Translations under genes and position numbers: made by a program
Source: Rubritalea marina DSM 17716
Lineage (GTDB): Bacteria; Verrucomicrobiota; Verrucomicrobiia; Verrucomicrobiales; Akkermansiaceae
Assembly: GCF_000378105.1 (NCBI RefSeq)
Contig: NZ_KB899251.1
Location: 124,001-188,000, forward strand
DNA length: 64,000 bases
Direction: 5' to 3'
The notes under the pieces: model-generated
The model's input: the letters and a program-made list of their open reading frames with translations, nothing else
What the model was told of the DNA's origin: nothing
Databases searched by the model: none
In this document: piece by piece, positions 1 to 9,308 of the stretch
Position numbering within the stretch: position 1 is the stretch's first letter
Layout: each line of letters opens with the position of its first letter

Positions 1-372
1 GTAGATGGTGGGAATGTCACTCAGGGGCAGGCCAGTGAATATGTGGGACCACTGCCACGTAAATCGGCAGGCGAGGTCGTCGAGGCACCCAAGCCAAAAC
101 CTGTAAAACCTATTGCTAAAAAGCAACTTCCTAAGTCCACAGTGATGGAATCGCAGGAAATCGCCATCGACATTGATGATAAGAACCAGGTGTATTTGAA
201 GACCAACGACGGTAAGTATAAGCCGGCTGGGGTCATTATCTATGGTTCAGATGCGGATAAAAATGGCAACGAGGTGAAGACGATTACCTATCGTGACCTC
301 AAAGGAAAAGAGACCACGCTTTCAGGGGCGAATACTCCAGATGCAGTGATCCGAAAGTCTTTAGGTCAGTAA
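1..372 (+). CDS. C-terminal part of an unrecognised protein, 5' end outside the window
   Basis: The reading frame is open from base 1, so the gene starts upstream of the window; a GTG at 43 is only an internal candidate. The visible 123 residues contain a Pro/Lys-rich linker (PKPKPVKPIAKK), then an acidic, hydrophilic region with repeated Asp/Lys/Gly (IDIDDKNQVYLKTNDGKYK). There are no membrane segments. The composition suggests an exported or surface-exposed tail, but I recognise no family. A strong intrinsic terminator follows 27 bases after the stop, so this is the last gene of its transcript. Confidence 0.6.
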   Translation, partial: VDGGNVTQGQASEYVGPLPRKSAGEVVEAPKPKPVKPIAKKQLPKSTVMESQEIAIDIDDKNQVYLKTNDGKYKPAGVIIYGSDADKNGNEVKTITYRDLKGKETTLSGANTPDAVIRKSLGQ

Positions 373-937
373 AGAGGTTCTTGGAGCCTTGTTATAATTG
401 CTGAGCGCTTAGGTGCTCAGCTTTTTTTGTGCCGTCGGACTGGCTTTACTGCATGCATGGCTTCTTGAGATAGCATGGAGCCCCAGTTTCATGGTGGCAA
501 GCATGCCTGCGAGGGCGGTTCATCGAGCCTGTGTTTACCAATATGGGGAGTTAAATTAACAGCTGTATTGTTAGGGGTGTAGTAAAAGTTTTTGATATTA
601 TACATGATTTGCTTATCACCTGTAAAGAAATTAATTGATACATCTAATTGATCGAATTTTTTTATCATGAATACAGAAGTTGTTTAACCCTTTGTTTTGT
701 TGAGTTTGTTATGGCGTGAATCATACATTTATAGGATTTTTGATAAATTAATCTAAGTTGACTCAAAAATTAATTCAGTTCATACCTATTAGTTATACAG
801 GTAATTACGTTCATGTGTGGCCAGAATGTGATAACTAAATTGGGGTGAACAGTGTTAGGTTGTTCAAGTTTTTAGTTAGAGCTCTGAGTGTTGATCGGGA
901 TTGTCTGTAGATGAAGCAATAAAACCACAACCTATTC
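373..937. other. 565-bp intergenic region
   Basis: After the terminator, bases about 431-552 are rich in G and C, while bases about 553-830 are strikingly A+T rich. The first part holds an intact 35-codon frame (475-582, plus). The second part holds a possible -35 box TTGACT at 758-763, followed after 17 bases by a poor -10 (CATACC). No convincing gene is seen. It is the probable 5' regulatory region of the secreted protein that starts at 938. Confidence 0.5.
400..428 (+). terminator. intrinsic terminator of the first gene
   Basis: A perfect 7-bp stem GCTGAGC / GCTCAGC (400-406 and 415-421) with an 8-base loop is followed directly by seven T residues. It lies 27 bases past the stop codon at 372. 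Confidence 0.8.
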
Positions 938-3361
938 ATGAAAAACAACCAAACTAGACGCCCATTTAGTCGTAAGTGGCTGGCGTTAATGGCTGCAGTA
1001 CAATGTTTTAGTACGCAGGATGCAGATGCAATCTTACACAACAATCAAGCCTACGGGTACATCTACTGGGAGCACGGCAATCCGATTGTTAGTCCACGCT
1101 ACTGGGGGGTAGTGAATCCAGCAGCGGAAGCCAATCCAGATGTGATTATTCAAACAGGATATTATAGTTTGCGTTTTGATTGTGATGATGTGCAATTGAC
1201 GGGTTTTGATGCAGTGTCTGGTTCTGATTATATGTCAGCGTTGACAGAGGATGTGACTACTTTTTCTCCAGCAGATATGGATTTATCGGTGACGGTGGAT
1301 GGAGTTGTTTATACCTGTGTGTCAGGAGATGTTCGTGATGGATATAACTTGAATGTACGTTTGGTCGAAGCTGGGCAATATCTGCAGCGATTTGACCATC
1401 AAGGTTTGGTCTTTGAGGACGACCAAGGCAATCAGCTTGGAGCGTATGGCCGCATCGAAATCTGTGCTTGGCCTGAGCGTGTGACGTTCACGCTAGATTT
1501 TCGTGATGTGAATGGTGATCCGGTGGTGACAGGCATCACGGACACGAGTATCGACATTGTTTCTCCCAATGGCACCCAGTTTTCTGCAAGTGCCACAGAG
1601 AACCATGTGTCATTGGGGGTGATGCCTCAATTCAATGTGCAGATTGGAGTTCAGTCACCATCTGTCTTTGTGAATGATGCGATTAATGTGAGTGATAACA
1701 GCGCGCTCGATGTGAGCTTTGATGAAGTGCTGGGAGCGGTGAAAATTGATTTAGCCAACGAGAAATACTTCCGCTGGCCTGCTGACATCGATCAGGTAGA
1801 TGAATTTGAGATCGAAGTGACGAATCCTGTTGGAGGTCCGATCACGATCCCTTTGGTGTTTGATGAGGGGCAAGTAGGTGCAATTACTGGTACTTCGATG
1901 GTGCTATTAGACGATGTCAATTATGGTGCGCCACTCGGTCAGCCGGTGCAGATTTCCAAGAACTGGCATTGGATTGCAGACCAACCGATGATTCATGATG
2001 GGAGTTGGTTGCGCGGTTCTACGGTGTTGACCTTAGACGCGAATGAAACCAAGCGCTTTCGTTTGAAGGTGGTTCGAGGGAACTGGGGGGCTCAGCCTGC
2101 AGCATCACATGCCCATCTTAGTTTGATTGGTTGGGGCGGTAACTGGAAGTGGGATGAAAGTGCTTTGGGTGGCTGGGGCGAGAGTATGTGCTTTGACCCT
2201 ACCCAATCATTGGGGGGAGCGTTTCTGTCGGATATTCGACCTAGTTTCACGACCTCGATGAGTGGTGGTACGCACAATTGGACCGATAGTTCAGGCGGTG
2301 GTAACTTCCTTGTTTACTACGACAGCAACAACGAAATGCGTTTGCAGAAGCGTGTGAAGACGGCTTACAAGTGGACTGGTCCAAACGTGACTGAGGTGCA
2401 TTACTCAGGGGTGACCGATGACGACAAGATTCGCTTCACCTACAAGAACCGCCTTGGTCGAACTTTTGATTATCAGCGTCGCTTCTTAGATTTCAAGTAT
2501 GAGTTCCTTCAGGATGTGAATGACCCGACGCGCTTGGTATTCTACCAAATGGCTGCAGATCGCTATTACGGACCGGCCTATGACTACTACGACCTCGGTG
2601 ATGACAATGGTTTGATTGCTACCCATGCAGCGGAAAAGGGTGGAGACACTTACAAAGGGTCTTTCCCATTCAATGATCGTTGGTTGGCGATTGATGACTT
2701 GGTTTCCATGGAGGGCAATGCAAGTCATGCACGTCGCGGTATCATCGCCAGAGACTTTAGTCTCAATGGGGCAGCCATGACACCTCATGTTCACAAGTGG
2801 GGGAACTCTTGGGCTCATGAGCGCATGTTCTTTGACATCAGCTCTGACGCGGTAACAAATTCTTACTCAGCAGGTGATGTGGTCGAAGGTGGAGTAGAGT
2901 TCTTGATGGTGCCAGTTGATTCTGCTGCTTATTGGGGAAGCGATAGCGAGTTTGCTGGTCGCTTGGCCACCCATCAGAATGAGTGGGATGCTGTTTACGA
3001 TGAAGTGAAGAACAATGATGACCTAGTGGTGACTGCAACTTGGGGCACTGTGGAAGAAAACTTCCCAGTGAGTGTGAAGGCAAACACGACCAATGCGGTG
3101 CTAGCTGATATCACTATCCAGAATGGTGGAATCGGCTCAGTGCCGATTACGATCACTGATGTGCCAGCTGGTGGCTGGGTGATTGTGCAGCGCTTCGTGA
3201 ATGGTACATGGCAGTTCCTTGAGAATGTGAACCTCCTCGATAGTGATTACTATCAGGGCTACTTCAATGCCGATGGTAACATTGATTACTCATTCAATAT
3301 CAAGCGTCCAAGCACTGATCTCAGCGAGAGCTGGAGACTGCGTGTGCTGAAGGGCTGGTAA
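938..3361 (+). CDS. large secreted protein of unknown function (807 aa)
   Basis: I do not recognise a family. The N-terminus is a classical signal peptide: basic residues (RRPFSRK), a hydrophobic core and a likely cleavage after DADA near residue 31. The remainder is a soluble, Asp/Trp/Gly-rich, beta-strand-like protein with alternating hydrophobic and polar residues. Motif-like stretches include WGGNWKWDE and repeated NW/GW pairs. The C-terminal ~100 residues (IQNGGIGSVPITITDVPAGG onward) resemble a small beta-sandwich. There is no anchor, LPXTG or autotransporter domain. It may be a surface or extracellular carbohydrate-active or matrix protein, but that is a guess. It is transcribed alone, with a 565-bp upstream region and its own terminator. 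No Shine-Dalgarno is evident before the ATG. Confidence 0.75.
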   Translation: MKNNQTRRPFSRKWLALMAAVQCFSTQDADAILHNNQAYGYIYWEHGNPIVSPRYWGVVNPAAEANPDVIIQTGYYSLRFDCDDVQLTGFDAVSGSDYMSALTEDVTTFSPADMDLSVTVDGVVYTCVSGDVRDGYNLNVRLVEAGQYLQRFDHQGLVFEDDQGNQLGAYGRIEICAWPERVTFTLDFRDVNGDPVVTGITDTSIDIVSPNGTQFSASATENHVSLGVMPQFNVQIGVQSPSVFVNDAINVSDNSALDVSFDEVLGAVKIDLANEKYFRWPADIDQVDEFEIEVTNPVGGPITIPLVFDEGQVGAITGTSMVLLDDVNYGAPLGQPVQISKNWHWIADQPMIHDGSWLRGSTVLTLDANETKRFRLKVVRGNWGAQPAASHAHLSLIGWGGNWKWDESALGGWGESMCFDPTQSLGGAFLSDIRPSFTTSMSGGTHNWTDSSGGGNFLVYYDSNNEMRLQKRVKTAYKWTGPNVTEVHYSGVTDDDKIRFTYKNRLGRTFDYQRRFLDFKYEFLQDVNDPTRLVFYQMAADRYYGPAYDYYDLGDDNGLIATHAAEKGGDTYKGSFPFNDRWLAIDDLVSMEGNASHARRGIIARDFSLNGAAMTPHVHKWGNSWAHERMFFDISSDAVTNSYSAGDVVEGGVEFLMVPVDSAAYWGSDSEFAGRLATHQNEWDAVYDEVKNNDDLVVTATWGTVEENFPVSVKANTTNAVLADITIQNGGIGSVPITITDVPAGGWVIVQRFVNGTWQFLENVNLLDSDYYQGYFNADGNIDYSFNIKRPSTDLSESWRLRVLKGW

Positions 3362-3385
3362 GCTCTTATTTCTAGCCAAATAGTT

Positions 3386-3438
3386 AACGGAGTCCGTTGG
3401 GTGCCAAGTGAGGTGCTGTGACGGGCTCCGTTTTTTTT
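3386..3438 (+). terminator. intrinsic terminator of the 807-aa secreted protein gene
   Basis: The stem AACGGAG (3386-3392) pairs with CTCCGTT (3426-3432), and a T-run covers 3431-3438. The long 33-base loop is itself partly self-complementary (AACGGAGTCCGTT). It lies between convergent genes, and the T-run serves only the plus-strand transcript. Confidence 0.65.
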
Positions 3439-3444
3439 AGGAAG

Positions 3445-6400
3445 CTACTTGGTGGTGGATTGCTTTCCGTAGAGGAAGTTTAAGCCACGCTGCAAGTCGT
3501 TCATGATGATCAATAGGATGGGCAAGAGAATCAAGGTGATCACGGTGGCGAAGAGGATACCAAAGGCGAGTGAGGCTGCCATCGGCTTGAGGAATTGTGC
3601 CTGCACTTCAGTCTCAAGCAATAATGGGTAGAGGCCGAAGAAGGTGGTGAGTGAGGTGAGTAGGATGGCTCGGAAGCGATCGGCGCCAGCTTGCATGCAT
3701 GCCTCCCGGATTCCCATTCCTTCCTTACGTAAATCGTCAATACGGCAGACGAGGACGAGTGAATCGTTCACCACCACGCCTGAGAGAGCGAGAATACCAA
3801 AAATGGAGAGAATCGATACGGGAATGCCCATGATGAAGTGCCCCATGAGAGCGCCAATGATGCCGAATGGGATCACCGACATGATGATGAGTGGCTTACC
3901 ATAGCTCTTCAATGGGATGGCAATCAAGATATAGATGAAGATGATGGAGAACATGAAGCCAATCTGCAGGGACTTCATCGACTTCATTCGTTGTTCGGTT
4001 TCACCGCTCTGGCTTAATGAAATGTTGGGGTACTTGTTGCGCATTTGAGGGAAGAACTCTTTTTCTAACTTGGTGAGAACTTCGTCAGATGAGGTGATGC
4101 CTTTGTCGATGTTTGCCTCGACTGCGACGACGCGCTTGAAGTCGTAGCGATCGATCGATGCGAGTGTGGTGGCGTGCTCTGTGTCAGCGACCAACGAGAA
4201 CGGGATTTCGGTGTCACCATTTTTGCGAATGCGCATGGTACGTAGGGTGTCGAGTGATTCGCGTTGTTCGATCGGGTAGCGAACCATGACTCGTACTTCA
4301 TCTCGGCCACGTTGCACTCGCTGGGCTTCACGGCCGTAGAAGGCGTCGCGTACGCCCACTGCGAGGTCGCGTTTGGTGATGCCGGCAGACTGAGCCTCTG
4401 GGGTGATAGAGTATTGGATTTCTGGTTTTCCGGAGTCGAAGGTGTCAATGACCTCATAAACTCCGGGGTACTTCGCGACGACTGACTTTAGGTCTTCGGC
4501 CACGGCTTTGAGTTCATTGAGATCTGAAGATTCCAAGTTGATGACAAGGTCGCCCCCTGGCGGGCCGGCTTTGGCTGCGAATGTGAGCGAGCGAGCGCCG
4601 GCGATGTTACCCACTTTTTTACGCCATTCTTTGAGGATCGTTTCAGTGTCGAGTAAGGGACGTTGGGTGGATCGAGTGAGCTCAGCTTCCACCGTGGCGG
4701 AGGTATTGGTGGAGGCGGAAACTTGGATTTCTATGATGGGGTTGTGCTGGTACTTCCCCTCAAATTCTTCGATGAGTTCTAATCCGGCAGCTTCAATTTT
4801 GAGGGCTTGCTGGTGAAGGTAGTCGACGGATTGGCCTTGTTCGAGCTCAAGGGTCACAGTGACACGGTCTTCATAGATGGTAGGGAAGAAGACGAAGCGA
4901 AGAATGCCGGCAGGGAGGAGGGCGATTACGACAATCAACACACTGAGGAAAGCAGTCAAGACGGCATAACGCCATCGCACGAGTACCGCGATGGCAGGCG
5001 AGTATACCTTATGGATTAACCACTGGAGGCCTTTTGAAATGGAAGCTTGAAACTTCGCCCACCGCTTGCTGATTGGGTTTTTCGGTTTGGCGTGAACATT
5101 GATGTGAGCCAGGTGGGAGGGGAGGATGAGCTTGGATTCCACTAAAGAGAAGATGAGGCAGAGGACCACGGTGATGGCAATCTGGCCAAAGACATTGCCC
5201 ATTCGGCCACTGACTTGTGTGAGTGGCAAGAAGGCGGCGATGGTGGTGATCACGCCGAATGTGGCTGGGGTTACGACCTTGCTGACGCCACGCACCGTGG
5301 AGCGGATATAGCCCTCGCTGTCGGTGTGTTCCTGTTGTTTTTCTTTTTCGGAATAGATCGACTCACCGATAACGATGGCGTCATCGACCACAATCCCTAG
5401 AACGACAAGGAAACCAAAGGCTGAGATGACATTGACGGAGAGGTCGATGCCAGGAACAGGAAACAAGGCGAGGGCACCAGCTAAGGACACGGGAACGCCA
5501 ATAGCCACCCAGAAGGCGAGGCGAAGGTTGAGGAAGAGGGTGAGGATGAGGAATACCAAGCCGACGCCTACAAAGCCATTGCGGCCCAGAAGGACCAGGC
5601 GATCGCGGATGTTGGTGGAGCCATCGCGCCAACTTGCGATATTGACTCCCTCGGGGAGTAGATCAGGGTTCGCTTCATATTCATCTACGAAGGCGCGCGC
5701 CTGCTCGACAGCTGTAAGAATGTCATCATTGCCTTCGGTTTTGATGCGAAGACTCACGCTGGGTTTGCCACGGAAGCGATTGAGGTGCTTCTGGTCGACG
5801 AAGTCATCCCTGACTTCGGCCACGTCTTTGACGAAGATGCGAGTGCCATCAGGGTTGGTGCGTACAGGGATGTTTTCGAAGTCTTGCTTGTTGTATGCTT
5901 GGTCTCTGCTGCGCAGAGAGATGTCTCCATTGGGAGAGCGAACATCACCGCCGCCGAGATCGATGGAGTTATTGGTGACGGCATTGGCGAGTTCATTAAA
6001 GGTGAGTTTGTAGAGTCGCAGTTTTTCTTCTGAGGGTTCGATAGAGATCTCATAGTCACGGTTGCCGACGGTATCAATTTTTGAGATGGCTGAGAGCCTG
6101 AGTAGGTCGTCGCGCATGTCGCGAGCAGCCTCTTTAAGTGTGCTTTCAGAAGCGTCACCGTAGAGTTCAATCCAGAGCACTGGGTTGCTGCGTTTTTGTT
6201 CGGTAATTACTGGGTTCTCAGCTTGCTCTGGGAAGCTGGATATGGCGTCTACCTGAATTTTGACATCATCGAGTAGTTTGGTGATGTCGTAGCCTTCTTT
6301 GGCTTGGACGGTGATGCGCGCTTGGCTATCGGAGCTGGTGGAGCGGACGTGGTCGATACCATCCACGGTCTGAAGTGATTCCTCTACTTTGATGGATACG

Positions 6401-6606
6401 CCGCGTTCGACGTCTTCAGGGGTGCCACCTCGGATCGGCACATTGACGACCACGGTCTCGGCCGCGAAGGCGGGGAAGCCTTCTTTGCGAACGCTGAATG
6501 CCGTGAAAATCCCAGCAACCAAAATGGAGAACATGAGGATGTTCGCGACGACTGGATTGGTGGCAAACCAGGTGATGTAGGGGTGCTTTTTCAGTGGTGA
6601 TTCCAA
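3445..6606 (-). CDS. RND-family efflux pump, inner-membrane permease
   Basis: This is a proton-driven exporter subunit of the AcrB/HAE-1 type. Its 1053 residues match the family length. It has a first membrane helix near residues 19-37, a periplasmic porter domain, helices 2-6, a second porter domain and helices 7-12, ending GKQSTTK. The TM4 signature VDDAIV places the paired aspartates at D408-D409, as in AcrB. In TM10, where AcrB has its Lys, this protein reads GVVVNDS (N947-D948), a known variant subgroup. It is the last gene of a minus-strand operon after the adaptor (6652) and the outer-membrane channel (7844), so a complete tripartite system is encoded. The substrate cannot be read from sequence. 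Confidence 0.92.
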   Translation of the reverse strand: MESPLKKHPYITWFATNPVVANILMFSILVAGIFTAFSVRKEGFPAFAAETVVVNVPIRGGTPEDVERGVSIKVEESLQTVDGIDHVRSTSSDSQARITVQAKEGYDITKLLDDVKIQVDAISSFPEQAENPVITEQKRSNPVLWIELYGDASESTLKEAARDMRDDLLRLSAISKIDTVGNRDYEISIEPSEEKLRLYKLTFNELANAVTNNSIDLGGGDVRSPNGDISLRSRDQAYNKQDFENIPVRTNPDGTRIFVKDVAEVRDDFVDQKHLNRFRGKPSVSLRIKTEGNDDILTAVEQARAFVDEYEANPDLLPEGVNIASWRDGSTNIRDRLVLLGRNGFVGVGLVFLILTLFLNLRLAFWVAIGVPVSLAGALALFPVPGIDLSVNVISAFGFLVVLGIVVDDAIVIGESIYSEKEKQQEHTDSEGYIRSTVRGVSKVVTPATFGVITTIAAFLPLTQVSGRMGNVFGQIAITVVLCLIFSLVESKLILPSHLAHINVHAKPKNPISKRWAKFQASISKGLQWLIHKVYSPAIAVLVRWRYAVLTAFLSVLIVVIALLPAGILRFVFFPTIYEDRVTVTLELEQGQSVDYLHQQALKIEAAGLELIEEFEGKYQHNPIIEIQVSASTNTSATVEAELTRSTQRPLLDTETILKEWRKKVGNIAGARSLTFAAKAGPPGGDLVINLESSDLNELKAVAEDLKSVVAKYPGVYEVIDTFDSGKPEIQYSITPEAQSAGITKRDLAVGVRDAFYGREAQRVQRGRDEVRVMVRYPIEQRESLDTLRTMRIRKNGDTEIPFSLVADTEHATTLASIDRYDFKRVVAVEANIDKGITSSDEVLTKLEKEFFPQMRNKYPNISLSQSGETEQRMKSMKSLQIGFMFSIIFIYILIAIPLKSYGKPLIIMSVIPFGIIGALMGHFIMGIPVSILSIFGILALSGVVVNDSLVLVCRIDDLRKEGMGIREACMQAGADRFRAILLTSLTTFFGLYPLLLETEVQAQFLKPMAASLAFGILFATVITLILLPILLIIMNDLQRGLNFLYGKQSTTK

Positions 6607-6651
6607 AGCGAGTAGTGGGATAGTTGAGTTCTAACGAAGTTAGGTGTTGGC

Positions 6652-7791
6652 TTAGTTGGTGACCTTCACGGCTGTACCATTGCGGAAATTTGTGAGTGGT
6701 CGTTGCACCACGCGATAGGGAGGCTGCAGTGAGGTTTCAGTGATTTGTAGGAAGGTGGATCCTTCGTGGCTGGCAATGCGTTTCACCGGCGCCTTCACCA
6801 GATGATTGTGTTGATCTACCAACCAGATGTAGGCATCTCGCACGAGGGCTGCTTCTGGAACCTTGATGGAGTGTCCAATCGGTGTGGCAGGGATACTGGC
6901 AGTGACGAAGGTGCCGACTGCGAGTGGTGTTTCGCTGTCATAGGGATCGTTAATTTCAGCAATGGCGTAGGTGACTTGATTATTGGCGTCTACGCTGGGT
7001 ACGGTGCGTACGATGCGAGCGGGCCATTTGGCCCCCGGTTGGACCGGGCTGGTCAGAGTGATGTTGATCCCTTGTTCGTCGTTGCTAGGGAGTGCGATGC
7101 GGCTGATTTGCTTGGGTGTGAGCGGGAGCCTTACCGAAACGATCTCGGTGGAGATGAGTGTGCCTAGGTTACTCTGAGCTGAAGTGTAGGAACCGAGAGA
7201 GGCACTGCGATCGCTGATGACGGCGTCGAAGGGTGCTCGAATTTTACAGCGCTCAAGGTCCGCCTCAGCTTTTTGAATCGCAGCTTGGCTAGCCTCCATA
7301 TTGGCTTTGGCAGCATTAAGTTGGGGGGTGCGTAGGACAAATGGCGAGGCGGTGGTGAGGCTTCTGCCAGATGCTAGCCAATCCTCTCGCGCTTGTTCGG
7401 AGGTGATGGTTTCTTCGGCATAGGTACTCTGGTAGCCGCTGTATGTTGCTTTTTCGCGCGTGAGAGCGGCGTGGTAATCAGTGGGGTCAATCTCTGCGAG
7501 GATTGTGCCTTTTTTGACGTGGCTACCGACTCGGAACTCGGGAGACACATTGATCAACATACCTGATACCTGGGAGGTGAGACGAGTTTCGAAGTAGCTA
7601 CGGATGTTACCATAGCTCTCGATTGGTGGTGAATGGAGTTCTGGGTTTACATCGGAGACGGTAAGCTCCGCTAGCGCGACCTCTGGGTTTTGAGGTGGTA
7701 GTGGCTTGCGACTTTTCACCATGACCACAGCGATTTGAGCTGCGACTCCTAGCAGAATAATTGGAAGAATGATGCGTAGTATGGTTTTCAC
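6652..7791 (-). CDS. RND efflux periplasmic adaptor (membrane fusion protein, HlyD/AcrA family)
   Basis: It links the inner-membrane pump to the outer-membrane channel. The 379-residue protein has one N-terminal membrane anchor (residues 4-25) instead of a lipobox. Next come a first half of the lipoyl-like domain (GSHVKKGTILAEIDPTDY), a coiled-coil hairpin rich in Ala/Glu (residues about 110-180), the second lipoyl half (IRAPFDAVISDRSASLGSY) and beta-barrel regions. It sits 45 bases before the permease and 52 bases after the channel on the same strand, so all three are probably co-transcribed. Confidence 0.92.
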   Translation of the reverse strand: MKTILRIILPIILLGVAAQIAVVMVKSRKPLPPQNPEVALAELTVSDVNPELHSPPIESYGNIRSYFETRLTSQVSGMLINVSPEFRVGSHVKKGTILAEIDPTDYHAALTREKATYSGYQSTYAEETITSEQAREDWLASGRSLTTASPFVLRTPQLNAAKANMEASQAAIQKAEADLERCKIRAPFDAVISDRSASLGSYTSAQSNLGTLISTEIVSVRLPLTPKQISRIALPSNDEQGINITLTSPVQPGAKWPARIVRTVPSVDANNQVTYAIAEINDPYDSETPLAVGTFVTASIPATPIGHSIKVPEAALVRDAYIWLVDQHNHLVKAPVKRIASHEGSTFLQITETSLQPPYRVVQRPLTNFRNGTAVKVTN

Positions 7792-7843
7792 GGGATTGGG
7801 TGTGTGATGGGTAGGTGGGCGTGATGTTCAAGTAGCATTCTCA

Positions 7844-9229
7844 TTAGAGTGCCTTGCCCAAGGCCAGAGCGAGGGAGACTCGGTTTTGGTAGCGTAAGGC
7901 TTTGAGGTTGATGAGTGCTTCTTCAGTATTGAAGGTTCTGCGTTGGACTTCGAGGAGGTCGAGGATGTTGATGAGGCCGGAATCATAGGATCTCATGCCG
8001 CGAGCTTCGGCACGTTCTGCCGCTTTAAGCGCATTACTCGTTGCTGAGAATTGTTGGCGTAGATAGGACTCGGAGCCTAATGCGTTCTCAACTTCTTGGA
8101 AGGCGTTGAGAACAGTAGATTGGTACGTGGCGAGAGCTTGCTTGGCGCGAGCATTCGCAGCCCCTAATTCGGCACGTCTTCTACCGCCATCGATGAGTGG
8201 TGCGCTGACGTTACCAACGATGGACCATGCATTAAAGTTGGATCTGGCGAGGTCTTCGAGGATGGAGGACTGACGCCCGTAGCCAGCTGTGAGGCTGAAG
8301 CTTGGGTAGAGGTCTTTGTGGGCCACATTGACTCTAGAGTCGGCGGCGCGGATGCGCTGGTAGGCCGCATCGATGTCTGGGCGCTGCATCATCACTGTGG
8401 ATGGGATGTTGGCTGGCACACTACGTTTGAGAGTCGGCCAGCGTGTGGCCTTCGAGCGGTTGCTAGGGTATTTGCCAGTTAGAATGGCGAGTGAGCGGGC
8501 GGCTTGATCGCGTTCGTCCTTGAGCTGAGCTACTTGGGATCGTGTGCTTTCTAGGTCTGTGCGGGCGAGGTCGAGCGAGCCTAAATTGGCTGTGCCAGCT
8601 TCAAATCGACGGTTGACGTGGTTCAGTGTGTTTTGAAATGAAACTAGGCGTTCCTCGGAGAGTTGCAATAAGGTGCTGGCGCGTAGGAGCTGAAAATAGG
8701 CTTGGGCAGTTTGGGCGGCGATTGATTGGCGTGCGGCTGCGAGATCTGCAGCAATCGCGGCCTGATCGCTGCTGCTGGCATCGATACCAGAACGGATGCG
8801 CCCCCAAACATCGATCTCCCACTGTGCATCTAAGCTCGCGGTGTAGGACTCAGAATTGATGGCGGCGAGCCCTGTTGGATTCGACCTAGAAGGGCCACCT
8901 CCGACATTGGCGTTGAGTTGTGGGCTGAGACCCGCCTTGGCACTGCGGGTGTTGAATCCAGCCTCTTCTAGGCGCGCCGCGCTGAGTCTGAGTTCAGGGT
9001 TGTGGCGCAGAGCGTCTGCAATGTGTTGATTGAGTGCAGCGTCACTAAAGAGTTGCTGAATGTTGTTGGCTACCTGAGGTACGGGTGGCTGAGTGGCGTC
9101 ATAGCGCTTCGGCAGCGGGAGTACGTTTCCAGCCTGCGATGCCTTGTTACTGGGCAGCTCTGCGCATGCGCCCAAGAGAAAGGCAGCCGCAACAATGACC
9201 GAATAGGTAGGTAGGTGTCGATTAAGCAT
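7844..9229 (-). CDS. outer-membrane efflux channel lipoprotein (NodT/OprM family)
   Basis: This is a TolC-like trimeric channel that completes the tripartite pump. The chosen start, MLNRHLPTYS at 9229, puts the signal peptide directly at the N-terminus with a lipobox LLGAC; a start at 9253 would add eight residues before it. The ~461-residue mature architecture contains two repeated outer-membrane efflux domains, with helices such as LQLSEERLVSFQNTLN and the second-half LEVQRRTFNTEEALINL. The conserved DLYPSFSLTAGYG motif is present. It lies directly downstream of a tetR-type gene on the same strand. A 13-bp direct repeat covers both candidate start codons. Confidence 0.9.
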   Translation of the reverse strand: MLNRHLPTYSVIVAAAFLLGACAELPSNKASQAGNVLPLPKRYDATQPPVPQVANNIQQLFSDAALNQHIADALRHNPELRLSAARLEEAGFNTRSAKAGLSPQLNANVGGGPSRSNPTGLAAINSESYTASLDAQWEIDVWGRIRSGIDASSSDQAAIAADLAAARQSIAAQTAQAYFQLLRASTLLQLSEERLVSFQNTLNHVNRRFEAGTANLGSLDLARTDLESTRSQVAQLKDERDQAARSLAILTGKYPSNRSKATRWPTLKRSVPANIPSTVMMQRPDIDAAYQRIRAADSRVNVAHKDLYPSFSLTAGYGRQSSILEDLARSNFNAWSIVGNVSAPLIDGGRRRAELGAANARAKQALATYQSTVLNAFQEVENALGSESYLRQQFSATSNALKAAERAEARGMRSYDSGLINILDLLEVQRRTFNTEEALINLKALRYQNRVSLALALGKAL

Positions 9230-9262
9230 GAAAGGTTCAGGTGTTGGTCGCATGAAAGGTTC
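9226..9262. repeat. 13-bp direct repeat GCATGAAAGGTTC, two copies
   Basis: The copies at 9226-9238 and 9250-9262 start 24 bp apart. Each contains a CAT that is a candidate start codon of the channel gene on the minus strand. They may be a small tandem duplication of the start region or a repeated binding site. Confidence 0.6.
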
Positions 9263-9308
9263 GCCACAGCATGAGCGACTATCTTATTAGGATTCGTCTA
9301 AATTAAAG

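Noticed and set aside
2486-2818. 110-codon minus-strand frame within the 807-aa protein gene
   Set aside because: It is entirely inside the longer plus-strand gene, which has a signal peptide and terminator. It is a shadow.
5375-6013. 212-codon plus-strand frame opposite the RND permease gene
   Set aside because: It lies wholly antisense to a well-conserved gene, has an Arg/Thr/Ser-rich composition and no domain, so it is a shadow of the permease coding sequence.
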